Shown: positions 27,607 through 37,449, counted from the first letter of the stretch. The stretch: 64,000 nucleotides of DNA from Devosia sp. (GCF_028290435.1 NZ_JAQGJV010000095.1:1-64000), one strand, 5' to 3'. The notes: generated from the letters alone by a model not told the origin. Translations and numbers: made by a program.

Positions 27607-29251
27607 ACAACGCTGCTTGGAGGCGGTAGTCCGGTAGCACGATCGCCGTTGGGTGTTTCGGATCGTGAAAAATCTGGATCTCATTGGCCACCAGAGTTGT
27701 CGCCGTGCCGATCGGCTCATCGGTCCCAAGATTGCGGGCATAGCGCGGATGAGCGCCCGAGGAGACCTGCAAACGCAGGCGATGGCCCACGAGGAAGGCA
27801 TGAGCGGTGGCGTGCAGCGTAAAGGCCAGCCGCCACGTGCCATCGGCCTCGACGGGCGTTGTCTGGGTCACGCGGATCAGTCCGTCGCAGATATTGGTCG
27901 AAACTCCGTTCGGCGCAACGTCGCAGAGCCGGAGGAAAAAGTCCGCATTGGGCAGGCTGGCGCGCGCGTGGAGCGTGACGCTGGTCTGGCCGATGATCGT
28001 CAGCGGCGCGCCAAGCGGGCCGGACGTGTAACTGAGCACATCGGCGCGGCTTTCGCGGCTGGCATTGTCGACCGGGCCGGCCCCGGTAAAGGCGAACATG
28101 GCGCCGCCGATATTCGGCGTCGGATCGGCCGGATCATAGACATAGCGGTCAGGCTCGCCCGGCGAAGGAGGCGAGGGCGCAAGCAGACCGGCGGAGTGCA
28201 GATGCCAGGTTTGCGGCGTCGCAGGGCCGGGCGGAAAGGCATCGTAGTCGCGCCATTCGTCGACGCCAGAAATGTGGATGCGCACCGGCTTTTCGCGCAG
28301 GTCGGCGCTGTCGCCGAGCAGTTTGGCGCGCATCCACAGCAGGGTTTCGCGCAGGTTGTCGCGCTGCAATTCGTCCGAGATATGGGTCCACGTGCCTACA
28401 GTAAGGTACGGCTGGTGGCCCACATCGACCAGTCGCTGATAGTCGGACAGCAATTGGTCGACCATGAAATCATACCAGCCGGACATGAAATGCACCGGCG
28501 GCGTGGCGGCGGTCAGGCGGTGGCGATGGTCGATCGCCTCCCAGAACACATCATTGCCGATGGATTCCTTGAACCAGCGCCGCCAGAATGGCACCACCTT
28601 GCCGACCGCCGCGATATCGGCCTCGACCAGCGGCAGCACCATGGATGCTTTGGCGGTTGTGCGCTCGACGCCGCCGGAAAACATGGTGGCGGCCATTTTC
28701 AGCGGTCGCTCGCGCAACCCGTCGATCACCTGCAGCCAGGAGAGCCAGAGCCCGAGATGGAAGGCGCCCGACGGGAACACCACTGAGCGAAAATCGGCGC
28801 TGGTGACCTTGGTGGCCATAGCCGCAATCGGGGGCAGGGCGTCGCAAATGGCCCACTGCGCATAGCCCAGATAGCTGGGGCCGGACAGGCCGAGGCGGCC
28901 ATCATACCAGGGCTGTTCCTTGATCCAGGCCAGCGTCGTCAGTCCGTCGGCGCGCTCATTGACCAGCGGATCGAACTCGCCGCCAGACTTTTCGGTGCCC
29001 CGGCAGGCTTGCAGCACCACGTTGAAGCCGCGCTCTGCATAGGCCTCTGCAATGCCGCCAAAACCCCTTCGCCCATAAGGCAGGCGCATCAGGATTGTCG
29101 GATGCTTCTCCTTGGTGCGCGGGGCGAAATGATCGGTCATCAGGATGATGCCGTCGTCCATGGTCAACGCGATATTGCGGTTCTTCTTCACCCCGTTGAG
29201 GCGCGGCGGCAGGTTGTCGATATAGGCCAGATAGAGGCTTTGCAGGCTCAT
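27533..29251 (-). CDS. CocE/NonD (X-Pro dipeptidyl-peptidase type) hydrolase
   Basis: A 572-aa alpha/beta hydrolase with the family order: MDDGIILMTDHFAP, the cap-flanking ACRGTEKSGGEFDPL, then GLSGPSYLGYAQWA with nucleophile Ser126 in G-x-S-Y-x-G, and a C-terminal jelly-roll domain (LSYTSGPLGAPLTIIGQTSV; HRLRLQVSSGAHPRYARN). It has no signal peptide, so it is cytoplasmic. It follows ade by 3 bases and may be co-transcribed. The natural substrate, an ester or peptide, is not evident. Confidence 0.88.
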   Translation of the reverse strand: MSLQSLYLAYIDNLPPRLNGVKKNRNIALTMDDGIILMTDHFAPRTKEKHPTILMRLPYGRRGFGGIAEAYAERGFNVVLQACRGTEKSGGEFDPLVNERADGLTTLAWIKEQPWYDGRLGLSGPSYLGYAQWAICDALPPIAAMATKVTSADFRSVVFPSGAFHLGLWLSWLQVIDGLRERPLKMAATMFSGGVERTTAKASMVLPLVEADIAAVGKVVPFWRRWFKESIGNDVFWEAIDHRHRLTAATPPVHFMSGWYDFMVDQLLSDYQRLVDVGHQPYLTVGTWTHISDELQRDNLRETLLWMRAKLLGDSADLREKPVRIHISGVDEWRDYDAFPPGPATPQTWHLHSAGLLAPSPPSPGEPDRYVYDPADPTPNIGGAMFAFTGAGPVDNASRESRADVLSYTSGPLGAPLTIIGQTSVTLHARASLPNADFFLRLCDVAPNGVSTNICDGLIRVTQTTPVEADGTWRLAFTLHATAHAFLVGHRLRLQVSSGAHPRYARNLGTDEPIGTATTLVANEIQIFHDPKHPTAIVLPDYRLQAALFSPYLDRRLSNHGFPIGLWELARQ

Positions 29252-29254
29252 GGA

Positions 29255-30964
29255 TCAGTCCACGAAGTCGAACTTGTCGACATCGAACAGCCCGCGATCG
29301 GTCATCTTCAGATGCGGAATGACCGGGAGGGCGAGGAACGCCACCTGCAAGAAAGGTTCGGGCAGCACGCAGCCCAGCGATTTGGCCGCGTCGCGCAGGA
29401 GATGCAGCGCGTGCGAGACGGTCTCGAACGGCTCCAGACTCATCAGCCCCGCCAGCGGCAGAGCGAGTTCGGCGGTGATCTTGCCATCCTCGGCGACCAC
29501 GAAACCGCCACCCAATTCGATTAGCCGGTTTACCGCCAGCGCCATGTCGTCGTCACTGGCGCCCACGACGGTAATGTTGTGGCTGTCATGGCCGACGCTG
29601 GAGGCAATCGCGCCGCGCTTGAGGGCGAAGCCGGTGACGAAACCGCGCCCGATATTGCCGTTGCGGCCATGCCGCTCGATCACTGCCACCTTGATGACAT
29701 CGGCAGCGAGGTCCGGTTGCAGCCCGTGTTCGGTGACGGCGAGGGTCGCGCTTTCGCGGAACGTCAGGATCAGGCCGGGCTTGACCCCGATCACCGTAGT
29801 GCGGTTCTGGCCGGGCTTTGCCGGCGTGACAAAGGTCTCGGGCGTGACCGGCGTTGCCTTCATCGACGACAAGCCGACCGGCGCGACGGGCCGGCGGGCC
29901 GCAAATAGCTCGGGACGAACCAGCCGCCCAGCAGCGATCACATCGGAAACGCGGCAATCCTCAAGGCTGTCGAGCAGCGCGATATCGGGGCGCCAGCCGG
30001 GCGCAACGAGCCCGCGATCGCGCAGGCCAAAAATGCGAGCAGCCGAGTGGGAGGCGGCACGGTAGACGTGGTGCAGCGGCCGTCCCATGGCGATCAAGCG
30101 GCGGATCGAGCTATCGAGATGGCCTTCCTCGGCAATATCGAGCGGATTGCGGTCGTCGGTGCAGAGGGCAACGAAGCTTGAGGTATTTTCGTCGAGGATT
30201 TCAGCCAGCGCGGTCAGGTCCTTGGAAACCGAGCCCTCGCGGATCAGGATGGCCATGCCCTTGGCGAGCTTTTCGCGCGCTTCGGCGGCGGTGGTCGCCT
30301 CGTGATCGGTGCGGATTGCGGCCGCGAGATAACCGTTCAGCGCCTGGCCCAGCAGCAGCGGCGCATGGCCATCGATATGGCCGTCCTGAAACGCCACCAG
30401 CTTGGCGATGATGCCCGGATCGGCATTCAGCACGCCGGGGAAGTTCATCATCTCCGCCAGCCCGATGACCTTGGGATGCGCGCGGAACGGCTCCAGATCG
30501 GCGATTTCCAGCACCGCGCCGGAGGTCTCGAAGGCGGTGGCCGGAACGCAGGATGACAGGTTCACCCGCACGTCCATCACCGTCTGCTCGGCGCAATCGA
30601 GGAAATAGCGTATGCCCTCGGCGCCAAGCACATTGGCAATTTCGTGTGGATCGCAGATCGCGGTGGTGACGCCGTGCGGCAGCACGCAGCGATCGAACTC
30701 GTAGGGGGTGACCAAGGACGATTCGATATGCAAATGCGTGTCGATAAAGCCCGGCACGGCGAAGCGGCCGGCGCCGTCGATGGTGACCTTGCCATGGTAT
30801 TCGGCGTGCGTTCCGACGATGCGGTCATCGACAATAGCGATGTCGGTGGTGGTCACTGTGCCGGTGATCACATCCAGCAGGCGGACGTTCTTGATCACCA
30901 GGTCCGCCTCGGCCTTGCCCTGGCCGGCCATGATCATGCGAGTGAGAGCGGCGGAAGTGGTCAT
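29255..30964 (-). CDS. ade: Adenine deaminase
   Basis: It converts adenine to hypoxanthine, feeding XdhAB. The 569-aa amidohydrolase shows [40 protein letters not shown] and the Ade-type C-terminal domain ([32 protein letters not shown]). ATG at 30964 is chosen since the upstream 29 codons of the frame do not match the family. It is divergent from the small membrane protein at 31085. Confidence 0.95.
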   Translation of the reverse strand: MTTSAALTRMIMAGQGKAEADLVIKNVRLLDVITGTVTTTDIAIVDDRIVGTHAEYHGKVTIDGAGRFAVPGFIDTHLHIESSLVTPYEFDRCVLPHGVTTAICDPHEIANVLGAEGIRYFLDCAEQTVMDVRVNLSSCVPATAFETSGAVLEIADLEPFRAHPKVIGLAEMMNFPGVLNADPGIIAKLVAFQDGHIDGHAPLLLGQALNGYLAAAIRTDHEATTAAEAREKLAKGMAILIREGSVSKDLTALAEILDENTSSFVALCTDDRNPLDIAEEGHLDSSIRRLIAMGRPLHHVYRAASHSAARIFGLRDRGLVAPGWRPDIALLDSLEDCRVSDVIAAGRLVRPELFAARRPVAPVGLSSMKATPVTPETFVTPAKPGQNRTTVIGVKPGLILTFRESATLAVTEHGLQPDLAADVIKVAVIERHGRNGNIGRGFVTGFALKRGAIASSVGHDSHNITVVGASDDDMALAVNRLIELGGGFVVAEDGKITAELALPLAGLMSLEPFETVSHALHLLRDAAKSLGCVLPEPFLQVAFLALPVIPHLKMTDRGLFDVDKFDFVD

Positions 30965-31028
30965 GGATGGCTTTCGTGTTGCGTGCTTGACCGTCGTCCC
31001 GCCCACCTTTGCCGTCAAGCCCTTAGCT

Positions 31029-31054
31029 GGAACCGCGACGGCCTGGCGCACGTT
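31029..31054 (+). promoter_or_regulatory. EcfG-type general stress promoter
   Basis: GGAAC at 31029-31033 and CGTT at 31051-31054 are separated by 17 bases, matching the alphaproteobacterial EcfG/RpoE2 consensus. The downstream ATG is 30 bases further. It lies in the intergenic region between ade and the small membrane protein. Confidence 0.7.
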
Positions 31055-31084
31055 GAGGACGCAAGTTCAATACGGGAGCCAGGC

Positions 31085-31243
31085 ATGGAAACCTACGATC
31101 CGCACAAGAATACGACAGACGTGCGTCAGGCCAGCCCGCGCAAGATGAATTTGCGGGTGCTGGTATTCTCGCTGGTCGGGGCCGTCGTGCTGCTTGGCAT
31201 TGTGTATGCCATCTACACCGGCACCCAGCCGAACCCGACTTAA
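31085..31243 (+). CDS. Small one-pass membrane protein (52 aa)
   Basis: A polar N-terminal half (ETYDPHKNTTDVRQASPRKM) is followed by one transmembrane helix (LRVLVFSLVGAVVLLGIVYAI, shortened at the end, about residues 23-44) and a short tail. GGGAG precedes ATG. A consensus EcfG promoter 30 bases upstream marks it as a likely general stress gene. It ends 6 bases before the topoisomerase IB gene, so both are probably on one transcript. No named family. Confidence 0.75.
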   Translation: METYDPHKNTTDVRQASPRKMNLRVLVFSLVGAVVLLGIVYAIYTGTQPNPT

Positions 31244-31249
31244 GCCGCC

Positions 31250-32245
31250 ATGGCCCGGTTGATCAAAGTGGGCCGCGACGATCTGACGATCTCGCGGCGG
31301 CGCAAGGGCAGGGGGTTTTCCTATATTGGCGCGGACGGTGTTGTCGCCGATTCGGCCGTCAAAGCCCGTATTCGGGCGCTGGGAATTCCGCCGGCCTGGA
31401 ACGAGGTCCACATCGCGATGCATCCGCGCGGGCATATCCAGGCGCTCGGCACTGACGAGGCCGGCAGGGTGCAATATATCTATCATCCCGATTGGGAGGC
31501 CAAGCGCACCGGCAAGAAGCAGGCGCGGCTCGGCTTGCTGACTTCGGCATTGCCGCGGCTGCGGCGCAAGGTGCAGGCCGACCTCGGCGCGGAAACCGGC
31601 TCCAAAGCGCTCGCGTTGGCCATTGCTGTCGACCTGATTGACCGCACGGCGATGCGGGTCGGGCGCGAGAAATATCTAGCAACCAGTGGCACGCGCGGCG
31701 CGGGCACGCTGTTCGCCCGCGATATCCGCGTCAATGGCGATGAGGTCTGCATGGCCTTTGACGCCAAGGGCGGCAAGCGCGCCGACTATTGCGTCACCGA
31801 TGCGGTGCTGGCCGATGCCGTCTCTCGCATCAAGACATTGAGCGGCAAGCGGTTGCTGGTCTATCGCAATGCGGAGGGTAAAATCCGGCCGATCATGACC
31901 AGCGCCATCAACGCCTATCTGCGCGACTTGGCGGGCGTCGAAATCTCCGCCAAGGATTTTCGCACCCTGCATGCTAGTGCCATGGCGGGTGAGGCCCTGG
32001 CCCGATTGGAAACTGGAACCTCGATGTCGGCCCGCCGCCGGCAAATGGCGCAGGTGACGCGCGAGATCGCGGATGTACTGCGCAACACACCAACGATCTG
32101 CCGAAAATCCTATATCGCACCCTGCCTGTTCAAGCTCTTCGACGAGGGCAAGCTGCAATCTCTCTGGCAGGCTGCCGGGCGGGGCAAGACCGGCCTGCGG
32201 CAGCGCGAGCAGCGGCTGCAGGGCGTGCTGGCGGCGATGGCCTAG
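31250..32245 (+). CDS. DNA topoisomerase IB (poxvirus-like)
   Basis: It relaxes supercoiled DNA through a 3'-phosphotyrosine intermediate, without ATP. The 331-aa protein has the N-terminal domain (GFSYIGADG; IPPAWNEVHIAMHPRGHIQ), DRTAMRVGREKY with a catalytic Arg, KDFRTLHAS with the catalytic Arg and His, and the active-site Tyr288 in KSYIAP. Such enzymes are scattered in Rhizobiales and are often stress genes, which agrees with the promoter upstream of its partner. Confidence 0.94.
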   Translation: MARLIKVGRDDLTISRRRKGRGFSYIGADGVVADSAVKARIRALGIPPAWNEVHIAMHPRGHIQALGTDEAGRVQYIYHPDWEAKRTGKKQARLGLLTSALPRLRRKVQADLGAETGSKALALAIAVDLIDRTAMRVGREKYLATSGTRGAGTLFARDIRVNGDEVCMAFDAKGGKRADYCVTDAVLADAVSRIKTLSGKRLLVYRNAEGKIRPIMTSAINAYLRDLAGVEISAKDFRTLHASAMAGEALARLETGTSMSARRRQMAQVTREIADVLRNTPTICRKSYIAPCLFKLFDEGKLQSLWQAAGRGKTGLRQREQRLQGVLAAMA

Positions 32246-34479
32246 GCAGCTTTGGTGCGGCCCTTGCGGTCGAGCGCATTGGCGGGGTCGGCGAAGATTT
32301 CTTCGATCTTTGTCGGCAGTACCGCCGCCGAGAACAGAAAACCCTGCAGTGTGTTGCAGCCCATTATGCCCAGCATATCGGCCTGCTCGGCGGTTTCCAC
32401 GCCCTCCGCCGTGACGCTGATGTCCATGGCATGGGCCAGGGTGACGATGGCCTGGGCAATCGCCACCGAGACGTGGCCGGGCGCCAATTGATTGACGAAG
32501 GATCGATCGATCTTGATGCGATCCACAGGATAACGCTTAAGATAGCTCAGCGACGAATAGCCGGTGCCAAAATCGTCGAGCGCGATGTGGATGCCCGAAG
32601 CGCGCAGCGTCTGCAAATTCTGGGCGGAGATATGTTCGTCGTCGAGCAGGATGCTCTCGGTGATTTCCAGTTCCAGGTCAGTCGGTCGCATGCCCGTCTG
32701 GCGCAGGATATCGAAGACCAGCATGGCGAATTTGGGATTGCGCAACTGGGTCGGCGAGATGTTGACGGCGATGTCGCGCCCTGGTGCCTTGGCGCCCAGC
32801 TCGCAGGCGCGGCGCAGCACGAATTCGCCCAGCGCCTCGATCAGGCCGGTATTTTCGGCCACGGGAATGAAGCGGGCCGGCGAGATCTGGCCAAATTTGG
32901 GGTGATGCCAGCGGGCCAGGGCTTCGGCGCCCGTGACCTTGCGGCTTTGCTGGTCGACCAAGGGCTGGAACACCACTGAAAGCTGGTCGGTCTGCTTCAG
33001 CGCGTCGCGCAGCTCGGCCTCGATGGTATGCTGCAATTGCAGCAGCTCGTTCATGTGCTCCTGGTAGACGACGGCGCGGTTGCGGCCGGCCGACTTGGCC
33101 TCATAGAGCGCGATATCGGCCTTGCGGATCAGCTCGTGCGGTTCTGCGCTGCCACCGGTCGCGTGCACGATTCCGATGCTGACGCCGACGAAAGCCTTGA
33201 AATGATTGAGCTCGAAGGCCTGGCCGATAGCGTCGATAATGCGGTTGGAGAGCGCGATGGCATCGATCTGCCGCTCGCGCGATATCGCCAGAATGCTGAA
33301 TTCGTCGCCGCCAAGCCGGGCGATCAGCATATCGTCGCCGACAGTGGTGCGCAGACGCTGGCCGACCGATCGGATCAGCTCGTCACCGGCTTGATGCCCC
33401 AACGTGTCGTTGATCTGCTTGAAACGGTCGAGGTCGAGCATCAGCAGGCTCAAATGCGCTCCAGCGGTCTGCCGTTCCGTCATTGTCTGTGCCAGCCGAA
33501 CGTCGAAACTGCTGCGGTTGGGCAGGCCAGTCAGCCGGTCATGCGCCGCCTGATACTCGGCGTGGATGCGGCCCGCCTCAAGTGCAGAGGATGAGCGTCG
33601 CAACTGGCGCAGCAGCAGGAACACCACGATGACGGCGATGAGAAAGGCTAGAGCGAAGGCCGGCGCGGTGTGACGCAGCAAGGTCTGGCCCGGCCGGTCT
33701 CGCGTCCACTCGAAAAAGGCGATGAACCGTCCCGCGCTGTTGAGCAAAGGGTAGACGGCCTTGCCCGGATCGCCGCTATCGGTCAGCGAAAAGCGGGCAT
33801 TTTCAAACAGATATTGGTCAGTCAGGCGCTCGGCAAAGGCGCCGTCGAGAAACAGGATATCGGCCAGCAAGGGTTCGCTGCCTGGCTTCTGCACCAGATC
33901 CCGTGTGTCGGAAACGATCGGCATGACACTGACGATGGCCGGCATGTTGTCGACGACGGCGAATTCGGCGACCGCGGGCGGAACGGTGTCCCGGCCCAGA
34001 TTATACTGGGTCATGCCGCCCGCCGCGATCAATTGCCGGATACGCATGACGAGCGGACCGACGGCGGCGGCGACCTGACCATAATGGTCGACCGGCGCGG
34101 CGGCGCCGTTTTCCATTACATAGATGGGCTGATTGTCGCCATCGAGCACGATCGAGCGGCTGTGACCGAAGAAATCATGCATCCAGATGCCAAGATTAGT
34201 ATCGACCCAGTCCAGATCTGGCGCCAGCTTGGTGGCAAACAGGGCATCGTCCCAGAGGGCAACGCTTTCCTGGTCGTGGCTGACCTGATCGCGTTGCGCC
34301 GACAGCACATGCGCCACCATCCTGGTTTGCCGCTCCAGGGCGCGCTCATCGATATTGGCGGTCGACCACAGAGTGAATCCCAGCACCGCCGCGGCCGTCA
34401 CCACCATCGTCAAGATGACGGGCAACAGCACGCTTGTGGAGAACTGCCAGCGATGCGCCGTCGTCGGTTGGGAGAACAT
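32242..34479 (-). CDS. CHASE4-GGDEF-EAL cyclic-di-GMP enzyme
   Basis: A membrane sensor of 745 aa that may make or degrade cyclic-di-GMP. Transmembrane helices at about 16-38 and 272-292 enclose a periplasmic CHASE4 domain (SVALWDDALF; WVDTNLGIWMHDFFG). GGDEF is at 390-394 and intact; the RxxD inhibitory site nine residues before it is absent (Gly-Asp-Asp-Met). EAL is at 519-521 and DDFGTG at 635-640, both intact. Both activities are therefore possible. ATG at 34479 is preferred. The stop overlaps that of the topoisomerase gene. Confidence 0.93.
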   Translation of the reverse strand: MFSQPTTAHRWQFSTSVLLPVILTMVVTAAAVLGFTLWSTANIDERALERQTRMVAHVLSAQRDQVSHDQESVALWDDALFATKLAPDLDWVDTNLGIWMHDFFGHSRSIVLDGDNQPIYVMENGAAAPVDHYGQVAAAVGPLVMRIRQLIAAGGMTQYNLGRDTVPPAVAEFAVVDNMPAIVSVMPIVSDTRDLVQKPGSEPLLADILFLDGAFAERLTDQYLFENARFSLTDSGDPGKAVYPLLNSAGRFIAFFEWTRDRPGQTLLRHTAPAFALAFLIAVIVVFLLLRQLRRSSSALEAGRIHAEYQAAHDRLTGLPNRSSFDVRLAQTMTERQTAGAHLSLLMLDLDRFKQINDTLGHQAGDELIRSVGQRLRTTVGDDMLIARLGGDEFSILAISRERQIDAIALSNRIIDAIGQAFELNHFKAFVGVSIGIVHATGGSAEPHELIRKADIALYEAKSAGRNRAVVYQEHMNELLQLQHTIEAELRDALKQTDQLSVVFQPLVDQQSRKVTGAEALARWHHPKFGQISPARFIPVAENTGLIEALGEFVLRRACELGAKAPGRDIAVNISPTQLRNPKFAMLVFDILRQTGMRPTDLELEITESILLDDEHISAQNLQTLRASGIHIALDDFGTGYSSLSYLKRYPVDRIKIDRSFVNQLAPGHVSVAIAQAIVTLAHAMDISVTAEGVETAEQADMLGIMGCNTLQGFLFSAAVLPTKIEEIFADPANALDRKGRTKAA

Positions 34480-34509
34480 CAAGCAGCCAGTGTGAGCCCT
34501 TAAGCACAA

Positions 34510-34786
34510 TCCCTAACTCCGGCACACTTGCAGACTGGTTACCAAGCCCGCGATTTCGGCGTTAAAGCGCTGTCGTCAGGCATTTTCCTTGAACAGCGCT
34601 TCACGTCCTTGGTGAATGAGCCAGCGGCGCGATAGCGGCCCCGCCCACGGCGCGGGGGATTTGGCGAACCTCGATCGTCGGAAGAGTGCGTACCAGAACC
34701 GAGATTCCCGGCTTCGCGGCAATGGTGGGGTGGGATACAAGATCCTATCACGATGCCAACCCTGCCAGAATTTACGGATGATCCCC
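34510..34786. other. Intergenic region, no gene seen
   Basis: 277 bases between the divergent GGDEF-EAL and dehydrogenase genes. The short open frames in it have no family signal or ribosome site, and I see no clear promoter. Confidence 0.4.
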
Positions 34787-35833
34787 ATGACTAAAGTGCG
34801 CGCCCTTGTTCTTGAACGCCAGCACGAGCTGGCCATGCGCGATATCGAGCTGCCGATGGAGGTCGGGCCGGGCATGGTCAAGATCGCCATCCACACAGTC
34901 GGCGTCTGCGGTTCGGATGTGCATTACTATACCCACGGCAAGATCGGGCCGTTCGTCGTCAATGCGCCGATGGTGCTGGGCCATGAGGCCGCGGGGACCA
35001 TCATCGAGGTCGGCGCCGGCGTGACCCATCTCAAAGTCGGTGATCGCGTCTGCATGGAACCGGGTATTCCCGATTCGAATTCGCGCGCCAGCCGGCTCGG
35101 CATGTACAATATCGATCCGGCCGTCAGCTTCTGGGCGACGCCGCCAATCCATGGCGTGCTGACGCCAGAAGTAGTGCATCCGGCCAATTATACCTTCAGG
35201 TTGCCCGACAATGTGAGCTTCGCCGAAGGCGCGATGGTTGAGCCCTTCGCCGTGGGCATGCAGGCGGCCACCAAGGCCAGGATTACCCCCGGCGATACCG
35301 CCGTGGTGCTTGGCGCCGGGCCGATCGGCACCATGGTGGCGATTGCGGCGCTGGCTGGCGGCTGTGCGCGGGTGATCGTCGCCGATCTGGCGCAGCCAAA
35401 GCTTGATATCGCGGCTAAATATCAGGGCGTCATTCCGGTCAATATCCGCGACAAAAACATCGTCGAGGAAGTCCGTCGGCTGACCGAGGGCTGGGGCGCC
35501 GATGTGGTGTTCGAATGCTCGGGCTCGCCCCATGCGTGGAAGACCATCATGGACCTGCCGCGACCGGGCGGCACCATCGTGGTGGTCGGCCTGCCGGTAG
35601 ATCCGGTGGCTGTCGATATCGCGGCTGCGTCCACCAAGGAACTGCGGATCGAGAACGTCTTCCGCTACGCCCATCAATATGACCGCGCGATTGCGCTATT
35701 CGCTTCAGGTCGCGTTGACTTGAAACCCCTGATTTCGGCAACCTTCGATTTCGAGGATTCGGTTGCCGCCTTCGACAGGGCCGTGGAAGCGCGGCCAACC
35801 GACGTGAAACTGCAAATCAAGGTAGCGAAGTAA
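34787..35833 (+). CDS. Zinc-dependent polyol dehydrogenase, xylitol dehydrogenase-like
   Basis: A medium-chain dehydrogenase of 348 aa likely oxidising xylitol or a similar polyol with NAD+. The catalytic zinc region is [19 protein letters not shown] followed by GHEAAG and EPG. The four structural-zinc cysteines found in many relatives are missing ([16 protein letters not shown] in their place). The NAD fold shows [13 protein letters not shown]. Start codons at 34778 and 34787 are both possible. It is directly followed by an SDR gene, probably the same pathway. Confidence 0.87.
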   Translation: MTKVRALVLERQHELAMRDIELPMEVGPGMVKIAIHTVGVCGSDVHYYTHGKIGPFVVNAPMVLGHEAAGTIIEVGAGVTHLKVGDRVCMEPGIPDSNSRASRLGMYNIDPAVSFWATPPIHGVLTPEVVHPANYTFRLPDNVSFAEGAMVEPFAVGMQAATKARITPGDTAVVLGAGPIGTMVAIAALAGGCARVIVADLAQPKLDIAAKYQGVIPVNIRDKNIVEEVRRLTEGWGADVVFECSGSPHAWKTIMDLPRPGGTIVVVGLPVDPVAVDIAAASTKELRIENVFRYAHQYDRAIALFASGRVDLKPLISATFDFEDSVAAFDRAVEARPTDVKLQIKVAK

Positions 35834-36619
35834 ATGGATCTGGGTTTGCGCGACAAGGTCGCAATCATCACTGGCGGCACGGTGGGAATCGGGCTGGCGG
35901 TTGCCGAGGGACTGGCCGCCGAGGGCGTCAACCTCGTGCTGGTCGGCCGCGACAAGACACGGGCCGATGACGAAGCGGCGCGGGTGGCCAGCGCCTACGG
36001 CATTATCGCCACGGCGATTGGTGCCGATGTGGCAACGGCCGAAGGCTGCGAGGCCGTGATCGCCGGCACCAAGAAGGCATTCGGCGGTGCTGATATCCTG
36101 ATCAACAATGCCGGCACCGGCTCCAACGAGACAATCCAGGACGCCGACGACGCCAAGTGGCAATATTATTGGGACCTGCATGTCATGGCCGCGGTGCGGC
36201 TGGCGCGGGGCGTAGTGCCGATGATGAAACAGCGCGGCGGCGGTTCGGTAATCCACAATGCCTCGATCTGCGCGGTGCAGCCGCTGTGGTACGAGCCGAT
36301 CTACAACACCACCAAGGCCGCCTTGATGATGTTTTCCAAAAACCTGGCCAATGAGGTGGTCGGCGACAACATCCGCGTCAACACCATCAATCCGGGCCTG
36401 ATCCGGACGCCCGACTGGGTCAAGACCGCCAAGCAGATCGCCGGCGAGGATGGCTTTGAGGCTCATCTGCAGGGCGTGGCCGACGAGGCCGGCGGCATGA
36501 AGCGGTTTGGATCGCCGGAGGAACTGGCGAATTTCTTCGTGTTCCTCTGCTCCGACAAGGCCAGCTACTCGACCGGCAGCACCTATTTCGTCGACGGCGG
36601 CTGGCTCAAGACGGTCTAG
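35834..36619 (+). CDS. Short-chain dehydrogenase/reductase
   Basis: A 261-aa classical SDR: the cofactor motif TGGTVGIG near residue 13, NNAG near 92, the catalytic Ser in HNASIC and Tyr-x-x-x-Lys in IYNTTK, ending with the family STYFVDGGWL. The substrate is unknown. The start codon follows the dehydrogenase stop at once, implying an operon for sugar alcohol or sugar acid use. No transporter or regulator gene accompanies the pair here. Confidence 0.9.
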   Translation: MDLGLRDKVAIITGGTVGIGLAVAEGLAAEGVNLVLVGRDKTRADDEAARVASAYGIIATAIGADVATAEGCEAVIAGTKKAFGGADILINNAGTGSNETIQDADDAKWQYYWDLHVMAAVRLARGVVPMMKQRGGGSVIHNASICAVQPLWYEPIYNTTKAALMMFSKNLANEVVGDNIRVNTINPGLIRTPDWVKTAKQIAGEDGFEAHLQGVADEAGGMKRFGSPEELANFFVFLCSDKASYSTGSTYFVDGGWLKTV

Positions 36620-36621
36620 CC

Positions 36622-36646
36622 GGAACCTTGCCAAGCAAATCGTGTT
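36622..36646 (+). promoter_or_regulatory. Candidate EcfG-type promoter of the MgtC gene (one mismatch)
   Basis: GGAAC at 36622-36626 and TGTT at 36643-36646 with 16 bases between; the -10 element has T in place of C. The downstream ATG is 33 bases away, like the other candidate sites. A TGACGCT-CCG-AGCGTCA hairpin follows in the leader. Confidence 0.45.
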
Positions 36647-36679
36647 GACGCTCCGAGCGTCAGCACGAGGACAGTGGTA

Positions 36680-37171
36680 ATGGATGTCGGCAATGAATTC
36701 GGTTTGGTCGAGACGTATCTACCCCAGCATATCATCGCCATAAGGCTGTTCATGGCGGCCATTTTTGGCGCCATGATCGGCTTCGAACGCGAGCTCAATA
36801 CCGGCGGGGCCGGCCTGCGGACGCACATCCTGATCTCGGTGGCAGGCGCGCTGTTCACCATCCTGGCGTTCGAGATTTTTCATACCTTGGAAGGTAGCGA
36901 AACGCCGGCCGATCCGATCCGTGCGGTCGAGGCGGTGACCGCCGGTATCGCGTTTCTCGGGGCGGGCGCCATCTTCCGCAGTGGCGGCAGCGTGCAGGGC
37001 CTGACCACGGGAGCGGGCATGTGGCTGGCCGGTGCGGTCGGGATTGCCACTGCGCTCGGCTATTACGTCGTGGCGTTCGGAGTGGCGCTGTTTGCAGTAT
37101 TGGTGCTGGCGACGCTGCGCGTCCTGGCACATGGCGTTATCTCGGGCGAACAGGACAAGCCAAAAAAATAG
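36680..37171 (+). CDS. MgtC/SapB family membrane protein
   Basis: A 163-aa inner-membrane protein with four to five helices and the MgtC pattern: RLFMAAIFGAMIGFEREL, GGAGLRTHILISVAGALF, and FLGAGAIFRSGGSVQGLTTG (trimmed). It lacks the C-terminal ACT-like domain of Salmonella MgtC, as do most MgtC/SapB relatives. Roles proposed for the family are low-magnesium survival and modulation of ATP synthase. ATG at 36680 has GAGG upstream. Confidence 0.9.
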   Translation: MDVGNEFGLVETYLPQHIIAIRLFMAAIFGAMIGFERELNTGGAGLRTHILISVAGALFTILAFEIFHTLEGSETPADPIRAVEAVTAGIAFLGAGAIFRSGGSVQGLTTGAGMWLAGAVGIATALGYYVVAFGVALFAVLVLATLRVLAHGVISGEQDKPKK

Positions 37172-37184
37172 ACCCTGAAGGGTC
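37162..37184 (-). terminator. Minus-strand Rho-independent terminator
   Basis: GACCCT-GA-AGGGTC (37171-37184) is followed on the minus strand by TATTTTTTT. It overlaps the last codons and stop of the MgtC gene and ends transcripts coming leftward from the receiver gene, about 270 bases beyond that gene's stop. Confidence 0.65.
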
Positions 37185-37186
37185 AC

Positions 37187-37449
37187 GGGGAGAAGTGAAA
37201 ATTCCCGGCATCGGCGCTGAGGGCTAGCGCGCTGCCGATTTCACCTCTCCCCTCGTGCGGACGCGACCGGGAGGAGTCGCGCCGCGCTCCCGTGAGCGGC
37301 CCCTTGGGAGGCCGCTACAGCTCGCGATCCGGTGGGCGGATCAGCGAGGAAGGAGTGGCGGAGAGGATACTTGGGAATGCACGCCCGGGCCGAAACCCGG
37401 TCTTGCAGCATCGCTCTCCACCGAGGCATGTAACCTGTGGACGCAGGGA
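37187..37449 (-). repeat. Structured palindromic stretch, possible 3' UTR or small RNA
   Basis: Several nested hairpins are visible: GGGGAGAAGTGAAA (37187) with TTTCACCTCTCCCC, CCGGG/CCCGG near 37384-37399, and GGCATGTA (37425-37432) with TACATGCC (37451-37458), the last spanning the receiver stop codon. No coding frame is credible. It ends at a minus-strand terminator. It may be dispersed repeat material, a long 3' UTR, or a small RNA cut from it. Confidence 0.45.
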
